Shown: positions 43,888 through 52,329, counted from the first letter of the stretch. The stretch: 64,000 nucleotides of DNA from Agilicoccus flavus (GCF_014857905.1 NZ_JACYXE010000001.1:682001-746000); one strand, 5' to 3'. Translations and numbers: made by a program. Notes: generated from the sequence alone by a model not told the origin.

Positions 43888-44655
43888 TCAGGCCTCCGTG
43901 CGCCCGAGGGTCCAGTAGGCGACCGCGTCGACCTGCGCGCGGGGCAGTCCCACCGTCCCGAGCAGGTGCGCGCGGACGGCCAGCACCGCCGCGGCCTCGC
44001 CGGCGACCCAGGCCTTCGTGTCGGGGCCCACGTCACCGAGGTGGTCGACGACGCGCGCCATCGGCTCGCCCGGGCCCGCGTCCCCGCGCGGCCACCACGT
44101 GAGCTCCACGTCCGCGGCGGAGGCGAGCTCCTGCCGCTCGGCGTCGTCGGCGACCTCGACGTGGACCCGGGCCCACCGACCGGCGGGCAACTCCGCGAGC
44201 ACGGCCCGGGCCGCGGGCAGGCCGGTCTCGTCGGTGACGACGAGCAGGTCGGCGTCCGGGTCGACCTCGTAGCGGCCGACGGGCCCGACGATCCCGACCT
44301 CGTCGCCCGGCCGCACCCCGGCGGCCCACTCGCCGGCGAGTCCCGTGCCGTGGAGGACGAAGTCGACGGCGGCGGTTCCGGTGACCGCGTCGAGATCGAG
44401 CAGGGTGTAGGTGCGGCGTCGCCGGCGGGCGCGCCCCATCTCGGTCGGGTCGTCGCCGAAGACCCGCCCCTCCGGGAAGACGAGCTTGACGCGCTGGTCG
44501 GGCGAGACGGGGTCGACGCCGACCAGTTCGTCGCTGCGCAGCGTGACGCGCCGCATCCGGGGCGTGAGGTCGGCGACCTCCTGCACGACCGCCCGCTTCG
44601 GGGCGTTCCCGGCCGGTCGACGCTGCGGAGGGCGGGGCGGTGGGGTGATGCTCAC
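43888..44655 (-). CDS. Siderophore-interacting protein (FAD-dependent ferric reductase)
   Basis: The 255-residue SIP family protein reduces ferric siderophores in the cytoplasm to release iron. The FAD-binding barrel holds RRTYTLLDLD and a segment ending AGEWAAGVRPGDEVGIVGP. The NAD(P)H domain has LVVTDETGLPAARAVLAEL and AWVAGEAAAVLAVRAHL, where SIP proteins usually read GExxxxxxxR. The start is GTG 44655, which overlaps the AI-2E permease stop by four bases. No siderophore synthesis or uptake genes are near. Confidence 0.92.
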   Translation of the reverse strand: MSITPPPRPPQRRPAGNAPKRAVVQEVADLTPRMRRVTLRSDELVGVDPVSPDQRVKLVFPEGRVFGDDPTEMGRARRRRRTYTLLDLDAVTGTAAVDFVLHGTGLAGEWAAGVRPGDEVGIVGPVGRYEVDPDADLLVVTDETGLPAARAVLAELPAGRWARVHVEVADDAERQELASAADVELTWWPRGDAGPGEPMARVVDHLGDVGPDTKAWVAGEAAAVLAVRAHLLGTVGLPRAQVDAVAYWTLGRTEA

Positions 44656-46046
44656 GCGCGATCCCCGCGACGTTCGCCGCCGATCGAGCGAGCGCCGTCG
44701 GAGGTGGGGCGAGCGTCCCCGCGTCGGTCGGCCCGGTCGCCGCGGTCGCCGGCGTGGTCGCCGTCGCGGTCGCCGGAGTGCTCACCGCCGCGGTCGGCCT
44801 CTTCCGCCGGGTCGTGCGCCTTGCCGTCGCTCGGCCCGCCCGGGACGAACGCGGTCGCGCCGTCGGTGCCGTTCTCGGCGGCGCCGTCAGCCCCGTCCTT
44901 TTCGTCCCAGCGGTCGCCGGTGGCGGGGTCGATCTGCGGGTCGCCGGTCTCCGGGTCGCTGGCGAGGAACGCGTTGAGCCACTGCGTCCGCGGGTCGATG
45001 TCGATGAGCAGGTTCTTGCACAGCAGCGTGGCCGGCAGCGCCAGGAGGGCGCCGAGCGGGCCGAGGACCCACGCCCAGAACAGCAGCGACAACAGCGACA
45101 ACGTGGCGGTGACGCCCACTGCGTCGCCGTTGAACTTCGGCTGGATGACCGACTGGACGATGAAGTTGATGACGCAGTAGGCGACGATCACGATGAGCGC
45201 CGTCCGGGGGTCGTTGGCGAGCAGCGCCATGAGCGCCGGCGGCACGATCCCGAGCAGGAAGCCGATGTTGGGGATGTAGTTCGTGAGAAACGCGAGCAGG
45301 CCCCACACGAGGGCCAGCGGCACGCCGAGGTAGAGCAACACGCCCACGTCGAGCGCCGCGACGATGAGCCCGAAGATGCTGCTGACGATCCAGTAGCGCC
45401 GCACACCGCCGCTGAACTGCGTGAGCGCGTCCACGACGCGGGGCTGCGTGCGGGCGGCCACCTGGAGTCGCTGCGGGAAGCTGATCGAGTCGATCATCGC
45501 CATGAAGATGATGGTGACGACCACGGCGATGAGCGAGAGCATCCCGCCGACCCCGCTGAGCGCCCCGGTGAGGACGCCGGTGATCGAGGACGGGTTGAAC
45601 TGCTGCTGCGCCTGCTGCAAGACCTGGCCCTCGTTGATCCCGAACCCGTGCAGGAGCTGCACGAGCTGGCCGTAGAGCCGCGAGAACGACGACTGGTACT
45701 GCGGGATCTGCGTGATCATCTCCGTCAACGCCCAGGTCAGGGACCCGAAGAAGACGATGAGGATCGCGAAGACGATCAGTCCCGAGACGATCGCGCCGAT
45801 CCAGCGCGGCAGACCGATGCGCGTCAGCCGCGTCTGCACCGGGTAGGCGACGATGAACAGGTTGAGCGTCAGGAGCAGGGGCGCGACGATGTCCTTGAGC
45901 GCCTGCACCCCCGAGATCGCGAGCCACGCGAGCGCGAGGGTCGCGAGGACGACGACGAGGCGTGGGACGCCCGATCCCGCCGACTGGTCGGATCGGGCCG
46001 CGGGCCCGGACGTGGACGGCGCGGGGGCCGCGGTGGTATCGCTCAC
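44652..46046 (-). CDS. AI-2E family (PerM) transporter
   Basis: The 464-residue membrane protein starts at GTG 46046. About eight helices span residues 30-370, with the family region YFLLAF-like LVWGLLAFLTNYIPNIGF and LGIVPPALMALL, and a long central coiled segment (INEGQVLQQAQQQF). The last 90 residues are a hydrophilic Asp/Gly/Arg tail with repeated GDRDGDH-like units. The AI-2E name is historical; members include Na+/H+ antiporters and exporters of unknown substrate. It is coupled to the SIP gene by a four-base overlap. Confidence 0.9.
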   Translation of the reverse strand: MSDTTAAPAPSTSGPAARSDQSAGSGVPRLVVVLATLALAWLAISGVQALKDIVAPLLLTLNLFIVAYPVQTRLTRIGLPRWIGAIVSGLIVFAILIVFFGSLTWALTEMITQIPQYQSSFSRLYGQLVQLLHGFGINEGQVLQQAQQQFNPSSITGVLTGALSGVGGMLSLIAVVVTIIFMAMIDSISFPQRLQVAARTQPRVVDALTQFSGGVRRYWIVSSIFGLIVAALDVGVLLYLGVPLALVWGLLAFLTNYIPNIGFLLGIVPPALMALLANDPRTALIVIVAYCVINFIVQSVIQPKFNGDAVGVTATLSLLSLLFWAWVLGPLGALLALPATLLCKNLLIDIDPRTQWLNAFLASDPETGDPQIDPATGDRWDEKDGADGAAENGTDGATAFVPGGPSDGKAHDPAEEADRGGEHSGDRDGDHAGDRGDRADRRGDARPTSDGARSIGGERRGDRA

Positions 46047-46146
46047 GTCTCATGTGTACTCCCTCGGCGCGCGTCCGCCGAACAGGCGGCACGAAACGCC
46101 CGCGGCCCGCACCTCACATCCGGGCCTCGGGCGGCGTCTACCAGGT

Positions 46147-46698
46147 ATGAGCCTTTCCACCCCGATCTCCCCCGGCCGTCCCCCGATCTCGTCGACACCG
46201 ACCGGCCCGGCCGCCCACACCGTGCTCACCTCCCCGGTCGGCGACCTCACTCTCGCCGCGACGGGCACGACGCTCACCGGGCTGTGGATGGAACGGCACC
46301 GTCGGCCCGCCGGGTTCGACCTCGGACGCGCCGACCCCGGGCCGTTCGCGGCCGTCCGCACGCAGCTCGAGGAGTACTTCGTCGGTGCGCGCACCGCGTT
46401 CGACGTCGACGTGGCCCCGAACGGCGGACCGTTCGCGCAGCGCGTGTGGGCGCTGCTGCGCGAGATCCCCTACGGCCGGACGTGCACGTACGGGGACCTC
46501 GCCCGGCGGCTCGGCGCGCCCGGCGCCGCCCAGGCGGTCGGCGCGGCGAACGGCGCCAACCCCGTCTCGATCGTCATCCCGTGCCACCGGGTGGTCGGGG
46601 CCGACGGCGCGCTGACCGGGTACGCCGGCGGCGTCGAGGTGAAGGCGCGACTCCTCGCGCTCGAGCAGTCCCGCCCCGACCCGGACCGGCTCTTCTGA
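46147..46698 (+). CDS. ogt: Methylated-DNA-protein cysteine methyltransferase (first copy)
   Basis: The 183-residue suicide protein transfers O6-methyl groups from guanine to its own Cys. The active site is IPCHRVVG, with the helix-turn-helix PFAQRVWALLREIPYGRTCTY and YGDLARRLG upstream and a typical GYAGGVEVKARLLALE end. A Thr/Pro-rich lead precedes the RNase H-like N-domain. It is the first gene of a three-gene unit; the next gene starts within its stop codon (TGATG). Confidence 0.96.
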   Translation: MSLSTPISPGRPPISSTPTGPAAHTVLTSPVGDLTLAATGTTLTGLWMERHRRPAGFDLGRADPGPFAAVRTQLEEYFVGARTAFDVDVAPNGGPFAQRVWALLREIPYGRTCTYGDLARRLGAPGAAQAVGAANGANPVSIVIPCHRVVGADGALTGYAGGVEVKARLLALEQSRPDPDRLF

Positions 46699-47369
46699 TG
46701 CGGGCTGCGGAGCAGGCCCCTCCCGAGCTCGGGGTCGACGACCTCCTCGCCCCGCTGGGATCGCCCGGCGCCACCGACGGGCGGGGCGACGGCGACGACG
46801 ACGGCGAGGACGCGCGCGCCCTGGCCCGGCTGCGGGAGGGTCTCGCGCGGCGGGCGTCCGCCGCGGGTGACCTCGACGTCGCCTACCGCGACCTCGACTC
46901 CCCGATCGGGCCGCTGCGCCTCGCGGCGAGCCCGGCGGGCATCGTCCGCGTCGCCTTTGCCGGCGAGGACGGCGACGCCGTGCTCGCCGACCTCGCGCGG
47001 CGGGTCGGGGCGCGGGTGCTGCGGGCGGCCGCCCCGCTCGACCCCGCGGCCCGCGAGCTGGAGGAGTACTTCGCCGGGACGCGGCGCCGCTTCGACGTCC
47101 CGGTCGACCTGCGGTTGGCGGGCGGGTTCCGCCGCACCGTGCTCGACCGCCTCCGGGACGTCGGCTACGGCGCCACGGCCACGTACGCGGAGCTCGCGAC
47201 CGCGGCGGGGTCGCCGCGAGCCGTCCGCGCGGTGGGCAGCGCGTGCGCGCTCAACCCCGTGCCGCTGTTCGTCCCGTGCCACCGCGTGGTCCGTTCCGAC
47301 GGCACCGCGGGCCGGTACCGGGGCGGCGAGGCCGCGAAGGCGGCCCTGCTCGCGTTGGAGGCGCGGTGA
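46698..47369 (+). CDS. Second methylated-DNA-protein cysteine methyltransferase, divergent paralogue
   Basis: The 223-residue paralogue has a 60-residue acidic N-terminal extension (a run of Gly/Asp near residue 30, then a helical stretch ARALARLREGLARR) before the conserved domain. The active site is VPCHRVVRSDG, and the DNA-binding region reads FRRTVLDRLRDVGYGATATY. It shares only the core with the gene before it, so it is not a recent duplication. Its stop overlaps the GTG of the alkB gene by four bases. The extension may mediate protein contacts; this is not known. Confidence 0.92.
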   Translation: MRAAEQAPPELGVDDLLAPLGSPGATDGRGDGDDDGEDARALARLREGLARRASAAGDLDVAYRDLDSPIGPLRLAASPAGIVRVAFAGEDGDAVLADLARRVGARVLRAAAPLDPAARELEEYFAGTRRRFDVPVDLRLAGGFRRTVLDRLRDVGYGATATYAELATAAGSPRAVRAVGSACALNPVPLFVPCHRVVRSDGTAGRYRGGEAAKAALLALEAR

Positions 47370-48019
47370 GCGCCCTGCTGCCCGCGCCCCGGCGCGAGAT
47401 CGCCCCGGGGGCCGTGCACGTCCCGGGGTGGCTCGACGTGCCCGCGCAGCGGCGGATCGTCGAGGCCGCCCGCGACTGGGCCCGCGGTCCGGTGCCCCTG
47501 CACCACACGACGATCCGCGGCCATCCGATGTCGGTGGCCACCCTGTGCCTCGGATGGCACTGGCTGCCCTACCGCTACTCCCGCACGGCCGACGACGTCA
47601 ACGGCGAGCGCGTCCCGCCGGTCCCCGGTTGGCTCGCCGACCTCGGCCGGGCCGCGGTGGCCGACGCGTTCTCACCCGAGCAGGCGGTCGGCTACGACCC
47701 GGACGCCGTGCTCGTCAACCACTACGACGGCACCGCGAAGATGGGCCTGCACCAGGACAAGGACGAGCGCAGCGACGCCCCCGTCGTGTCGCTGAGCATC
47801 GGCGACACGTGCCGCTTCCGGTTCGGGAACACGCGGACGCGCACCCGGCCCTACACCGACGTCGAGCTTGCCTCCGGCGACCTGTTCGTCTTCGGCGGTC
47901 CGTCCCGGTTCGCCTTCCACGGCGTCATGCGCACCTTCCCCGGCACCGCCGACCCGGGCTGCGGGCTCGCGACGGGGCGGCTCAACCTCACCCTGCGCGT
48001 CACCGGCCTCTCCGGCTGA
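47366..48019 (+). CDS. alkB: AlkB-family alpha-ketoglutarate-dependent DNA dealkylase
   Basis: The 217-residue Fe(II)/2-oxoglutarate oxygenase removes 1-methyladenine and 3-methylcytosine lesions. The iron site is LHQDKDE (His-x-Asp) plus the distal His in FAFHGVM, and the 2-oxoglutarate Arg lies in RLNLTLRVTG. VNHYDGTAKMGLHQD and VVSLSIGDTCRFRFG are typical of AlkB. It starts at GTG 47366. With the two upstream methyltransferases it makes a compact direct-reversal repair operon. Its 3' end overlaps a minus-strand gene by 20 bases. Confidence 0.96.
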   Translation: MSALLPAPRREIAPGAVHVPGWLDVPAQRRIVEAARDWARGPVPLHHTTIRGHPMSVATLCLGWHWLPYRYSRTADDVNGERVPPVPGWLADLGRAAVADAFSPEQAVGYDPDAVLVNHYDGTAKMGLHQDKDERSDAPVVSLSIGDTCRFRFGNTRTRTRPYTDVELASGDLFVFGGPSRFAFHGVMRTFPGTADPGCGLATGRLNLTLRVTGLSG

Positions 48020-48407
48020 GCGTCCACCCCCGTAGCCCGAGGAACGCGGCGACCGCGGCGACCGCGAGCAGGTGCCCCGACGGGTACACCCCCCACCGCA
48101 GCTCGAAGAGCACGTCGCTCCACCCCCCGCCCCACACGAGCAGGACGAGCCCCGTCCCGACCACGGCGTAGGCGGCCGGCGCGCCCAGCGCCCGGAGAGC
48201 TGGTGGCGTGCCGGCCGGAACGCCGGCCCACACGCCGGCGAACGCGAGGCACGCGATGATCCACGGCACCGAGGTGAGCACGTACCCCGGCGCCTCGGGC
48301 GCCGTCGTGTTGAGCCCGAACAGGACGTACAGCGCTCCCGGCACCGCCTGCGCGCACCACACGAGCACGGCCACGGCGACGAATCGCGCCGCCCCGACGA
48401 GCGTCAT
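48000..48407 (-). CDS. Small four-helix membrane protein, unknown function
   Basis: The 135-residue protein has four hydrophobic segments (FVAVAVLVWCAQAVPGALYVL, shown here in part, VPWIIACLAFAGVWAG, AAYAVVGTGLVLLVWGG and GHLLAVAAVAAFLGLRG). It starts at ATG 48407 and ends inside the last codons of alkB on the other strand. I do not recognise a family. The clean helix pattern and start support a real gene, but its role is unknown. Confidence 0.62.
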   Translation of the reverse strand: MTLVGAARFVAVAVLVWCAQAVPGALYVLFGLNTTAPEAPGYVLTSVPWIIACLAFAGVWAGVPAGTPPALRALGAPAAYAVVGTGLVLLVWGGGWSDVLFELRWGVYPSGHLLAVAAVAAFLGLRGWTLSRRGR

Positions 48408-48481
48408 CCCACCCTCCTCACCTCGACCGGCCCGGCTAGCGTGGGCCGCACCCGATCCTGCCCCGCGACGAAGGAGACTCC

Positions 48482-49342
48482 GTGTCCGACCCCACCCCCG
48501 CCGACCTCGGCACGTTCACCCTGAGCGACGGCGTGCGCGTGCCGCGCGTCGGCTTCGGCACCTACCCGCTGCGCGGCGACGACGGCATCGACGCGATCAC
48601 CAGCGCCCTCGAGGTCGGCTACCGCTACCTCGACACCGCCGTGAACTACGAGAACGAGTCGGAGGTCGGCGAGGCGATCCGGCGCAGCGGGCTCCCCCGC
48701 GACGAGGTCCAGGTCGCGACCAAGATCCCCGGCCGCTTCCACGCCCACGACCTCGCCGCGCGCAGCGTCGAGGACTCGTTGACCCGGCTGGGCCTCGACC
48801 ACCTCGACGTGTGCCTCATCCACTGGCCCAACCCCGGCCAGGGCCTCTACACCCAGGCGTGGCAGGCGCTCGTCGACGTCCAGCAGCGGGGCCTCGTGCG
48901 CTCGATCGGCGTCAGCAACTTCACGCCCGGGCACCTCGACCGGATCGTCGCCGAGACGGGAGTGACCCCCGCCGTCAACCAGATCGAGCTGCACCCGGCC
49001 TTCTGCCAGGACGCGCAGCGCGGTGACGACGCCCGCCGCGGCATCCTCACCCAGGCCTGGAGCCCGCTCGGACGCGCCGACGCCGACGGCCCGTTCGGTT
49101 CCGACGCCGTGCGCGAGGCCGCGCAGGCGCACGACGTCACGCCCGGCCAGGTCATCCTCCGCTGGCACCTCCAGCTCGGCGTCATGCCGCTGCCGAAGTC
49201 GGCGACGCCGGAGCGTCAACGGCAGAACCTCGACCTCGCCGGTTTCGAGCTCTCCCGCGCCGAGATGGAGGCCATCGCGGCGCTGGGCCGGCCCGACGGG
49301 CGCCTCTTCGACGGCGACCCGGAGACGCACGAGGAGATGTGA
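48482..49342 (+). CDS. Aldo/keto reductase
   Basis: The 286-residue NADPH-dependent oxidoreductase starts at GTG 48482 after GAAGGAGAC. The TIM barrel shows VGFGTYPLRG, YLDTAVNYENE (Asp and the catalytic Tyr), VATKIPG with the catalytic Lys, CLIHWPNP (His), GVSNFTPGHL and VNQIELHP. The C-terminal coenzyme segment is PLPKSATPERQRQN. It resembles 2,5-diketo-D-gluconate reductase-type enzymes. The true substrate is unknown. It is monocistronic. Confidence 0.94.
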   Translation: MSDPTPADLGTFTLSDGVRVPRVGFGTYPLRGDDGIDAITSALEVGYRYLDTAVNYENESEVGEAIRRSGLPRDEVQVATKIPGRFHAHDLAARSVEDSLTRLGLDHLDVCLIHWPNPGQGLYTQAWQALVDVQQRGLVRSIGVSNFTPGHLDRIVAETGVTPAVNQIELHPAFCQDAQRGDDARRGILTQAWSPLGRADADGPFGSDAVREAAQAHDVTPGQVILRWHLQLGVMPLPKSATPERQRQNLDLAGFELSRAEMEAIAALGRPDGRLFDGDPETHEEM

Positions 49343-49432
49343 CCCACCGGCGGCGCCCCGGCCGCTCCTCGCCACCGTCCCGGAGCACGACATCGACTCC
49401 ACGCTCGTGCGGGTGCCGTCCGCGACGCGTGG

Positions 49433-50059
49433 CTACTCCTGCAGGTCGGGCGAGGACTTCTTGCTCGGGGCGTCGTCGGCCGGCTCGTCGGGGACCCCGC
49501 CGTCCTGGCGGGCAGCCTTCTTCGCGAGGGCCGTGGGCGGCGCCTCCTCCTTGGCCTCGACGTACTTCTCCGGGTCCTTGTCCTTCGGGGTGATGCCGTC
49601 GGCCGCGTGCTGGGCCATGTAGCGCAGGAAGGCGACGGCGATGTCGTGCCGGAGCTGCAGGCTCGCCCGCTGGCGGAAGTCGCCGAGGTCCTGCCGCTCC
49701 TCCTCGCCCATGTGGTTGCTGTTGTGGACGTTGGCGTCGACCACGGCCGTCCACCACTCGTCGGACCCCGTCTTCGCGGCGTTCGCGCGACCGACGGCGT
49801 CACGGATCTCGTTGTGGTCGTGGATCGCGTCCTCGACCTCCTCGCCGACCGACTCGGCGTCGGCCCCGCCGGAGCCGATCTTCACGAGCTCGGGGTAGAA
49901 GTAGCGCTCCTCCGCCTCGGCGTGCAGCTCGAGGAAGATCGCCAGGCGGCCCCACAGGGCGGCCAGGCCCTCGGTGTCGTCGCGCGACCACTCCTCGAGG
50001 ACGGCGAACTGCCGCCGCTGCTCGTCGTGCTGGTGCTGGATGATCTCGGTGATGTCCAT
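49433..50059 (-). CDS. Hemerythrin-like domain protein
   Basis: The 208-residue protein starts at ATG 50059 (GAGGAGGG upstream). A four-helix hemerythrin domain fills residues 1-160 and carries the di-iron ligands: IIQHQHDEQRR, LELHAEAEERYFYPEL, AIHDHNEIRDA and NVHNSNHMGEEER. A Lys/Pro/Asp-rich tail follows. Actinobacterial relatives are linked to oxygen or nitric oxide sensing and oxidative stress. It stands alone, downstream of the racemase-like gene. Confidence 0.93.
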   Translation of the reverse strand: MDITEIIQHQHDEQRRQFAVLEEWSRDDTEGLAALWGRLAIFLELHAEAEERYFYPELVKIGSGGADAESVGEEVEDAIHDHNEIRDAVGRANAAKTGSDEWWTAVVDANVHNSNHMGEEERQDLGDFRQRASLQLRHDIAVAFLRYMAQHAADGITPKDKDPEKYVEAKEEAPPTALAKKAARQDGGVPDEPADDAPSKKSSPDLQE

Positions 50060-50163
50060 GGCGAGCCCTCCTCGATGGCCGGTGCTCTGCGGGCCGGTGA
50101 TCCGCGGGCACCTCGTGGCCTCAACGTAGGCCACGGGTCCGACAGGGTCCGCCCCAGGACGCC

Positions 50164-51294
50164 CTAACCTCGCGGTCCCCCTCGCAGGGTGAGGGATTCG
50201 ACGGAGACGGTGAACTCCTCGAGCACGTCGGGCAGGACGTCCACACCGATGCCCGGGCCGGTGGGCACGGGCACGCACCCGTCGTCGTCGAGCTCGAAGG
50301 CCGGCGTGACGTCGGTGGCGAAGTACCGGTCGGAGGCCGAGGTGTCCCCCGGCAGCGTAAACCCGGGCAGCGCGGCAAGGGCGAGGTTCGGGGCCCGCCC
50401 GATACCGCACTCGAGCATCCCGCCGCACCAGACCGGCACCCCGTTCGCGCGGGCGACGTCGTGGATGCGCCGCGCCTCCAGGTAGCCGCCGACCCGGGAA
50501 GGCTTGACGTTGATGATGCTGCACGCCCCCAGGGCGATCGCCGTGGCCGCGTCGCTCGCCGACGTGATCGACTCGTCGAGGCACACGGGGGTCGCGATCC
50601 GCCGAGCGAGCTCGGCGTGGCCACGCAGGTCGTCCTCGGGCAGTGGCTGCTCGACGAGCAGGAGGTCGAAGGGGTCGAGACGGGCCAGGTGGCGGGCGTC
50701 GGCGAGGGTATAGGCCGTGTTGGCGTCCACCTGGAGCAGCAGGTCGTCGCCGTACCGCTCCCGCACCGCGCGGACGGGCTCGACGTCCCAGCCCGGCTCG
50801 ATCTTGAGCTTGATGCGCACGTACCCCTGCTCGAGGTAGCCGTCGACGGCGTCGAGCAGCGCGGGCACCGAGTCCATGATCCCCACGGACACCCCCGCGG
50901 GGACCCGGTCGCGCTCGGCCCCGAGGTAGGTGCCGAACGACACGTCGTGCAGCTTCAGCTCCGCGTCGAGCAGGGCGGTCTCGAGCACGTGCTTGGCCAT
51001 GTGGTGACCCTTGACCGGCGCCGTCGCGGACGCGACCCGGTGCGCGGCGACATCGCCCCCCAGCGCGAGGACCCGGGGCACGAGCTGCTCGCGCAGGACC
51101 ATCTCGGCGCCGCGGAGGAACTCCGAGCTGTAGAGCGGGTCGGCCTCCGCCCCGCACTCGGCCCACCCCTCGACCCCGTCGGCCACGACGCGCACGACGA
51201 ACGTGTCCTTGTCGTACGCCGTGCCGAACGACGTGCGGAACGGCGTGACGAGGGGAATCTGGAGGTACCGCACCTCGAGGTGTTCGATCCTCAC
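50164..51294 (-). CDS. Enolase-superfamily o-succinylbenzoate synthase / N-succinylamino acid racemase
   Basis: The 376-residue protein starts at GTG 51294. It has the KxK catalytic motif in VRIKLKIEPG, metal ligands in LLQVDANTAY, LVEQPLPEDD and VCLDESI, and the second Lys in NVKPSRVGG. This is the OSBS/NSAR family: some members make o-succinylbenzoate for menaquinone, others racemise N-succinyl amino acids. The start overlaps a GNAT gene by four bases and no other menaquinone gene is near. That context favours N-succinylamino acid racemase, as inference. Confidence 0.92.
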   Translation of the reverse strand: MRIEHLEVRYLQIPLVTPFRTSFGTAYDKDTFVVRVVADGVEGWAECGAEADPLYSSEFLRGAEMVLREQLVPRVLALGGDVAAHRVASATAPVKGHHMAKHVLETALLDAELKLHDVSFGTYLGAERDRVPAGVSVGIMDSVPALLDAVDGYLEQGYVRIKLKIEPGWDVEPVRAVRERYGDDLLLQVDANTAYTLADARHLARLDPFDLLLVEQPLPEDDLRGHAELARRIATPVCLDESITSASDAATAIALGACSIINVKPSRVGGYLEARRIHDVARANGVPVWCGGMLECGIGRAPNLALAALPGFTLPGDTSASDRYFATDVTPAFELDDDGCVPVPTGPGIGVDVLPDVLEEFTVSVESLTLRGGPRG

Positions 51295-52208
51295 GTCGCG
51301 CTCCGGGGGTCGTCGGTGTCGTCGGTCCGTTCCAGCAGGTACCAGCCGTCGCGGGTGACGTGCGTGGCCACGCGCCCGTCGGCGAAGGCGGGCACGAACA
51401 CCTCCCGGGTCGCGGAGCGCCACGCCGACGCCTGGGCCGGGTCGTGCCGGCGCAGGGCCACCACGTCGGCGGGGACGCGACACCACAGGCCGTTCCCGTC
51501 CTCGAGGAGCATGGGGCGGGCGTCGGGGCCGTCGGCGAGTGGGACCGCGTCGCGGGCGGGTTCGGGCTCGGCCGGCGCCTGCCCGTCCCGGTGCCCGGCA
51601 TGATCGGCGGCGCGGTCGGCGACGGACGGCGCGTCCATGCACCACCGGGCGACGAGTCGGTCGGCCTCGTCGGCGCCGTTGACCCCGTCGGCCATCCGGC
51701 CGTAGAACGCGACCTCGTACCCCGGCGCGGTGGCCCCGAGGCGGGCGAGGTTGAACCGCCCGTTGCGCGCCACGAGCGGGTCGAAGGTCCACGTCATCCG
51801 CGTCAGCCCCCGGCGCAGGGCCCAGGCTCGCTGGGCGAGCTTGAGGGTGCGACCGATCCCGCGGTCGGCGCGGCCGGGCAGTGCGGCGGCGATGAACCCG
51901 TACGTCGAGCCGGCGGGTCGGGCGGCGCCGAGCACGGCGGCACCGACGAGGTGGTCGCCGTCGTACGCGGCCGTGACGGCCCCACCCGCGTGCACGAGGC
52001 CGAGCATGACCTCGCTGTGGATGGGCACGCCCTCCGGCCCGCTCCCCCACACGGTCTCGAAGAGCGACGACGCCGCGCGCAGGTCGGCGATGTCGTGCAG
52101 CTCGCGCACGTGGACGCCGGCGCGCCGGGCGGCCGCGTCGGCCGCGGCCGAGGCGTCCGCGACGAGTGCGTCTGACAAGGGTGGAGGCGCGGGCGCGACA
52201 TCGGGCAT
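51291..52208 (-). CDS. GNAT-family N-acyltransferase coupled to OSBS/racemase gene
   Basis: The 305-residue protein has a GNAT core at about residues 45-190: GVHVRELHDIADLRAASSLF, then GGAVTAAYDGDHLVGAAVLG, a P-loop-like ADRGIGRTLKLAQRAWAL, and the strand MTWTFDPLVARNGRFNLARL, which is typical of GNATs found beside OSBS/NSAR genes. The C-terminal 100 residues are a separate alpha/beta part. It is likely the partner that N-succinylates an amino acid before racemisation. The ATG at 52208 lacks a Shine-Dalgarno; CATTAT ends seven bases upstream, suggesting leaderless transcription. A paired-palindrome element lies 60 bases upstream. Confidence 0.87.
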   Translation of the reverse strand: MPDVAPAPPPLSDALVADASAAADAAARRAGVHVRELHDIADLRAASSLFETVWGSGPEGVPIHSEVMLGLVHAGGAVTAAYDGDHLVGAAVLGAARPAGSTYGFIAAALPGRADRGIGRTLKLAQRAWALRRGLTRMTWTFDPLVARNGRFNLARLGATAPGYEVAFYGRMADGVNGADEADRLVARWCMDAPSVADRAADHAGHRDGQAPAEPEPARDAVPLADGPDARPMLLEDGNGLWCRVPADVVALRRHDPAQASAWRSATREVFVPAFADGRVATHVTRDGWYLLERTDDTDDPRSAT

Positions 52209-52267
52209 GCGCCCGATAATGCCAACTCTTCCCCTCCCCGTCCGCGACAGCGGCCCGGGATCCGCAT

Positions 52268-52329
52268 CGTGAGATGTCACGAGGGCCCGGGCCCGCGCGA
52301 GGGCCGGCGGTCCGTCGTGACATCTCGGG
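52268..52329. repeat. Paired-palindrome element, copy C
   Basis: CGTGAGATGTCACG (52268-52281) and the decayed CGTGACATCTCGGG (52316-52329) have starts 48 bases apart. Read on the minus strand, the well-kept unit is followed by ATGCGG, matching the ATGTGG/ATGTG of copies A and B. It lies between osmC and the GNAT gene, 60 bases upstream of the latter and in the same relative orientation as copy A to its downstream gene. Confidence 0.7.

Noticed and set aside
46147-47369. Recent tandem duplication of the methyltransferase gene
   Set aside because: The two proteins share only the core motif and differ in length and N-terminus, so they are old paralogues.
51291-51294. Readthrough fusion of hemerythrin, racemase and GNAT regions
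   Set aside because: Continuous open reading across them is in shifted frames; each gene has its own start, with four-base overlap or a ribosome site.
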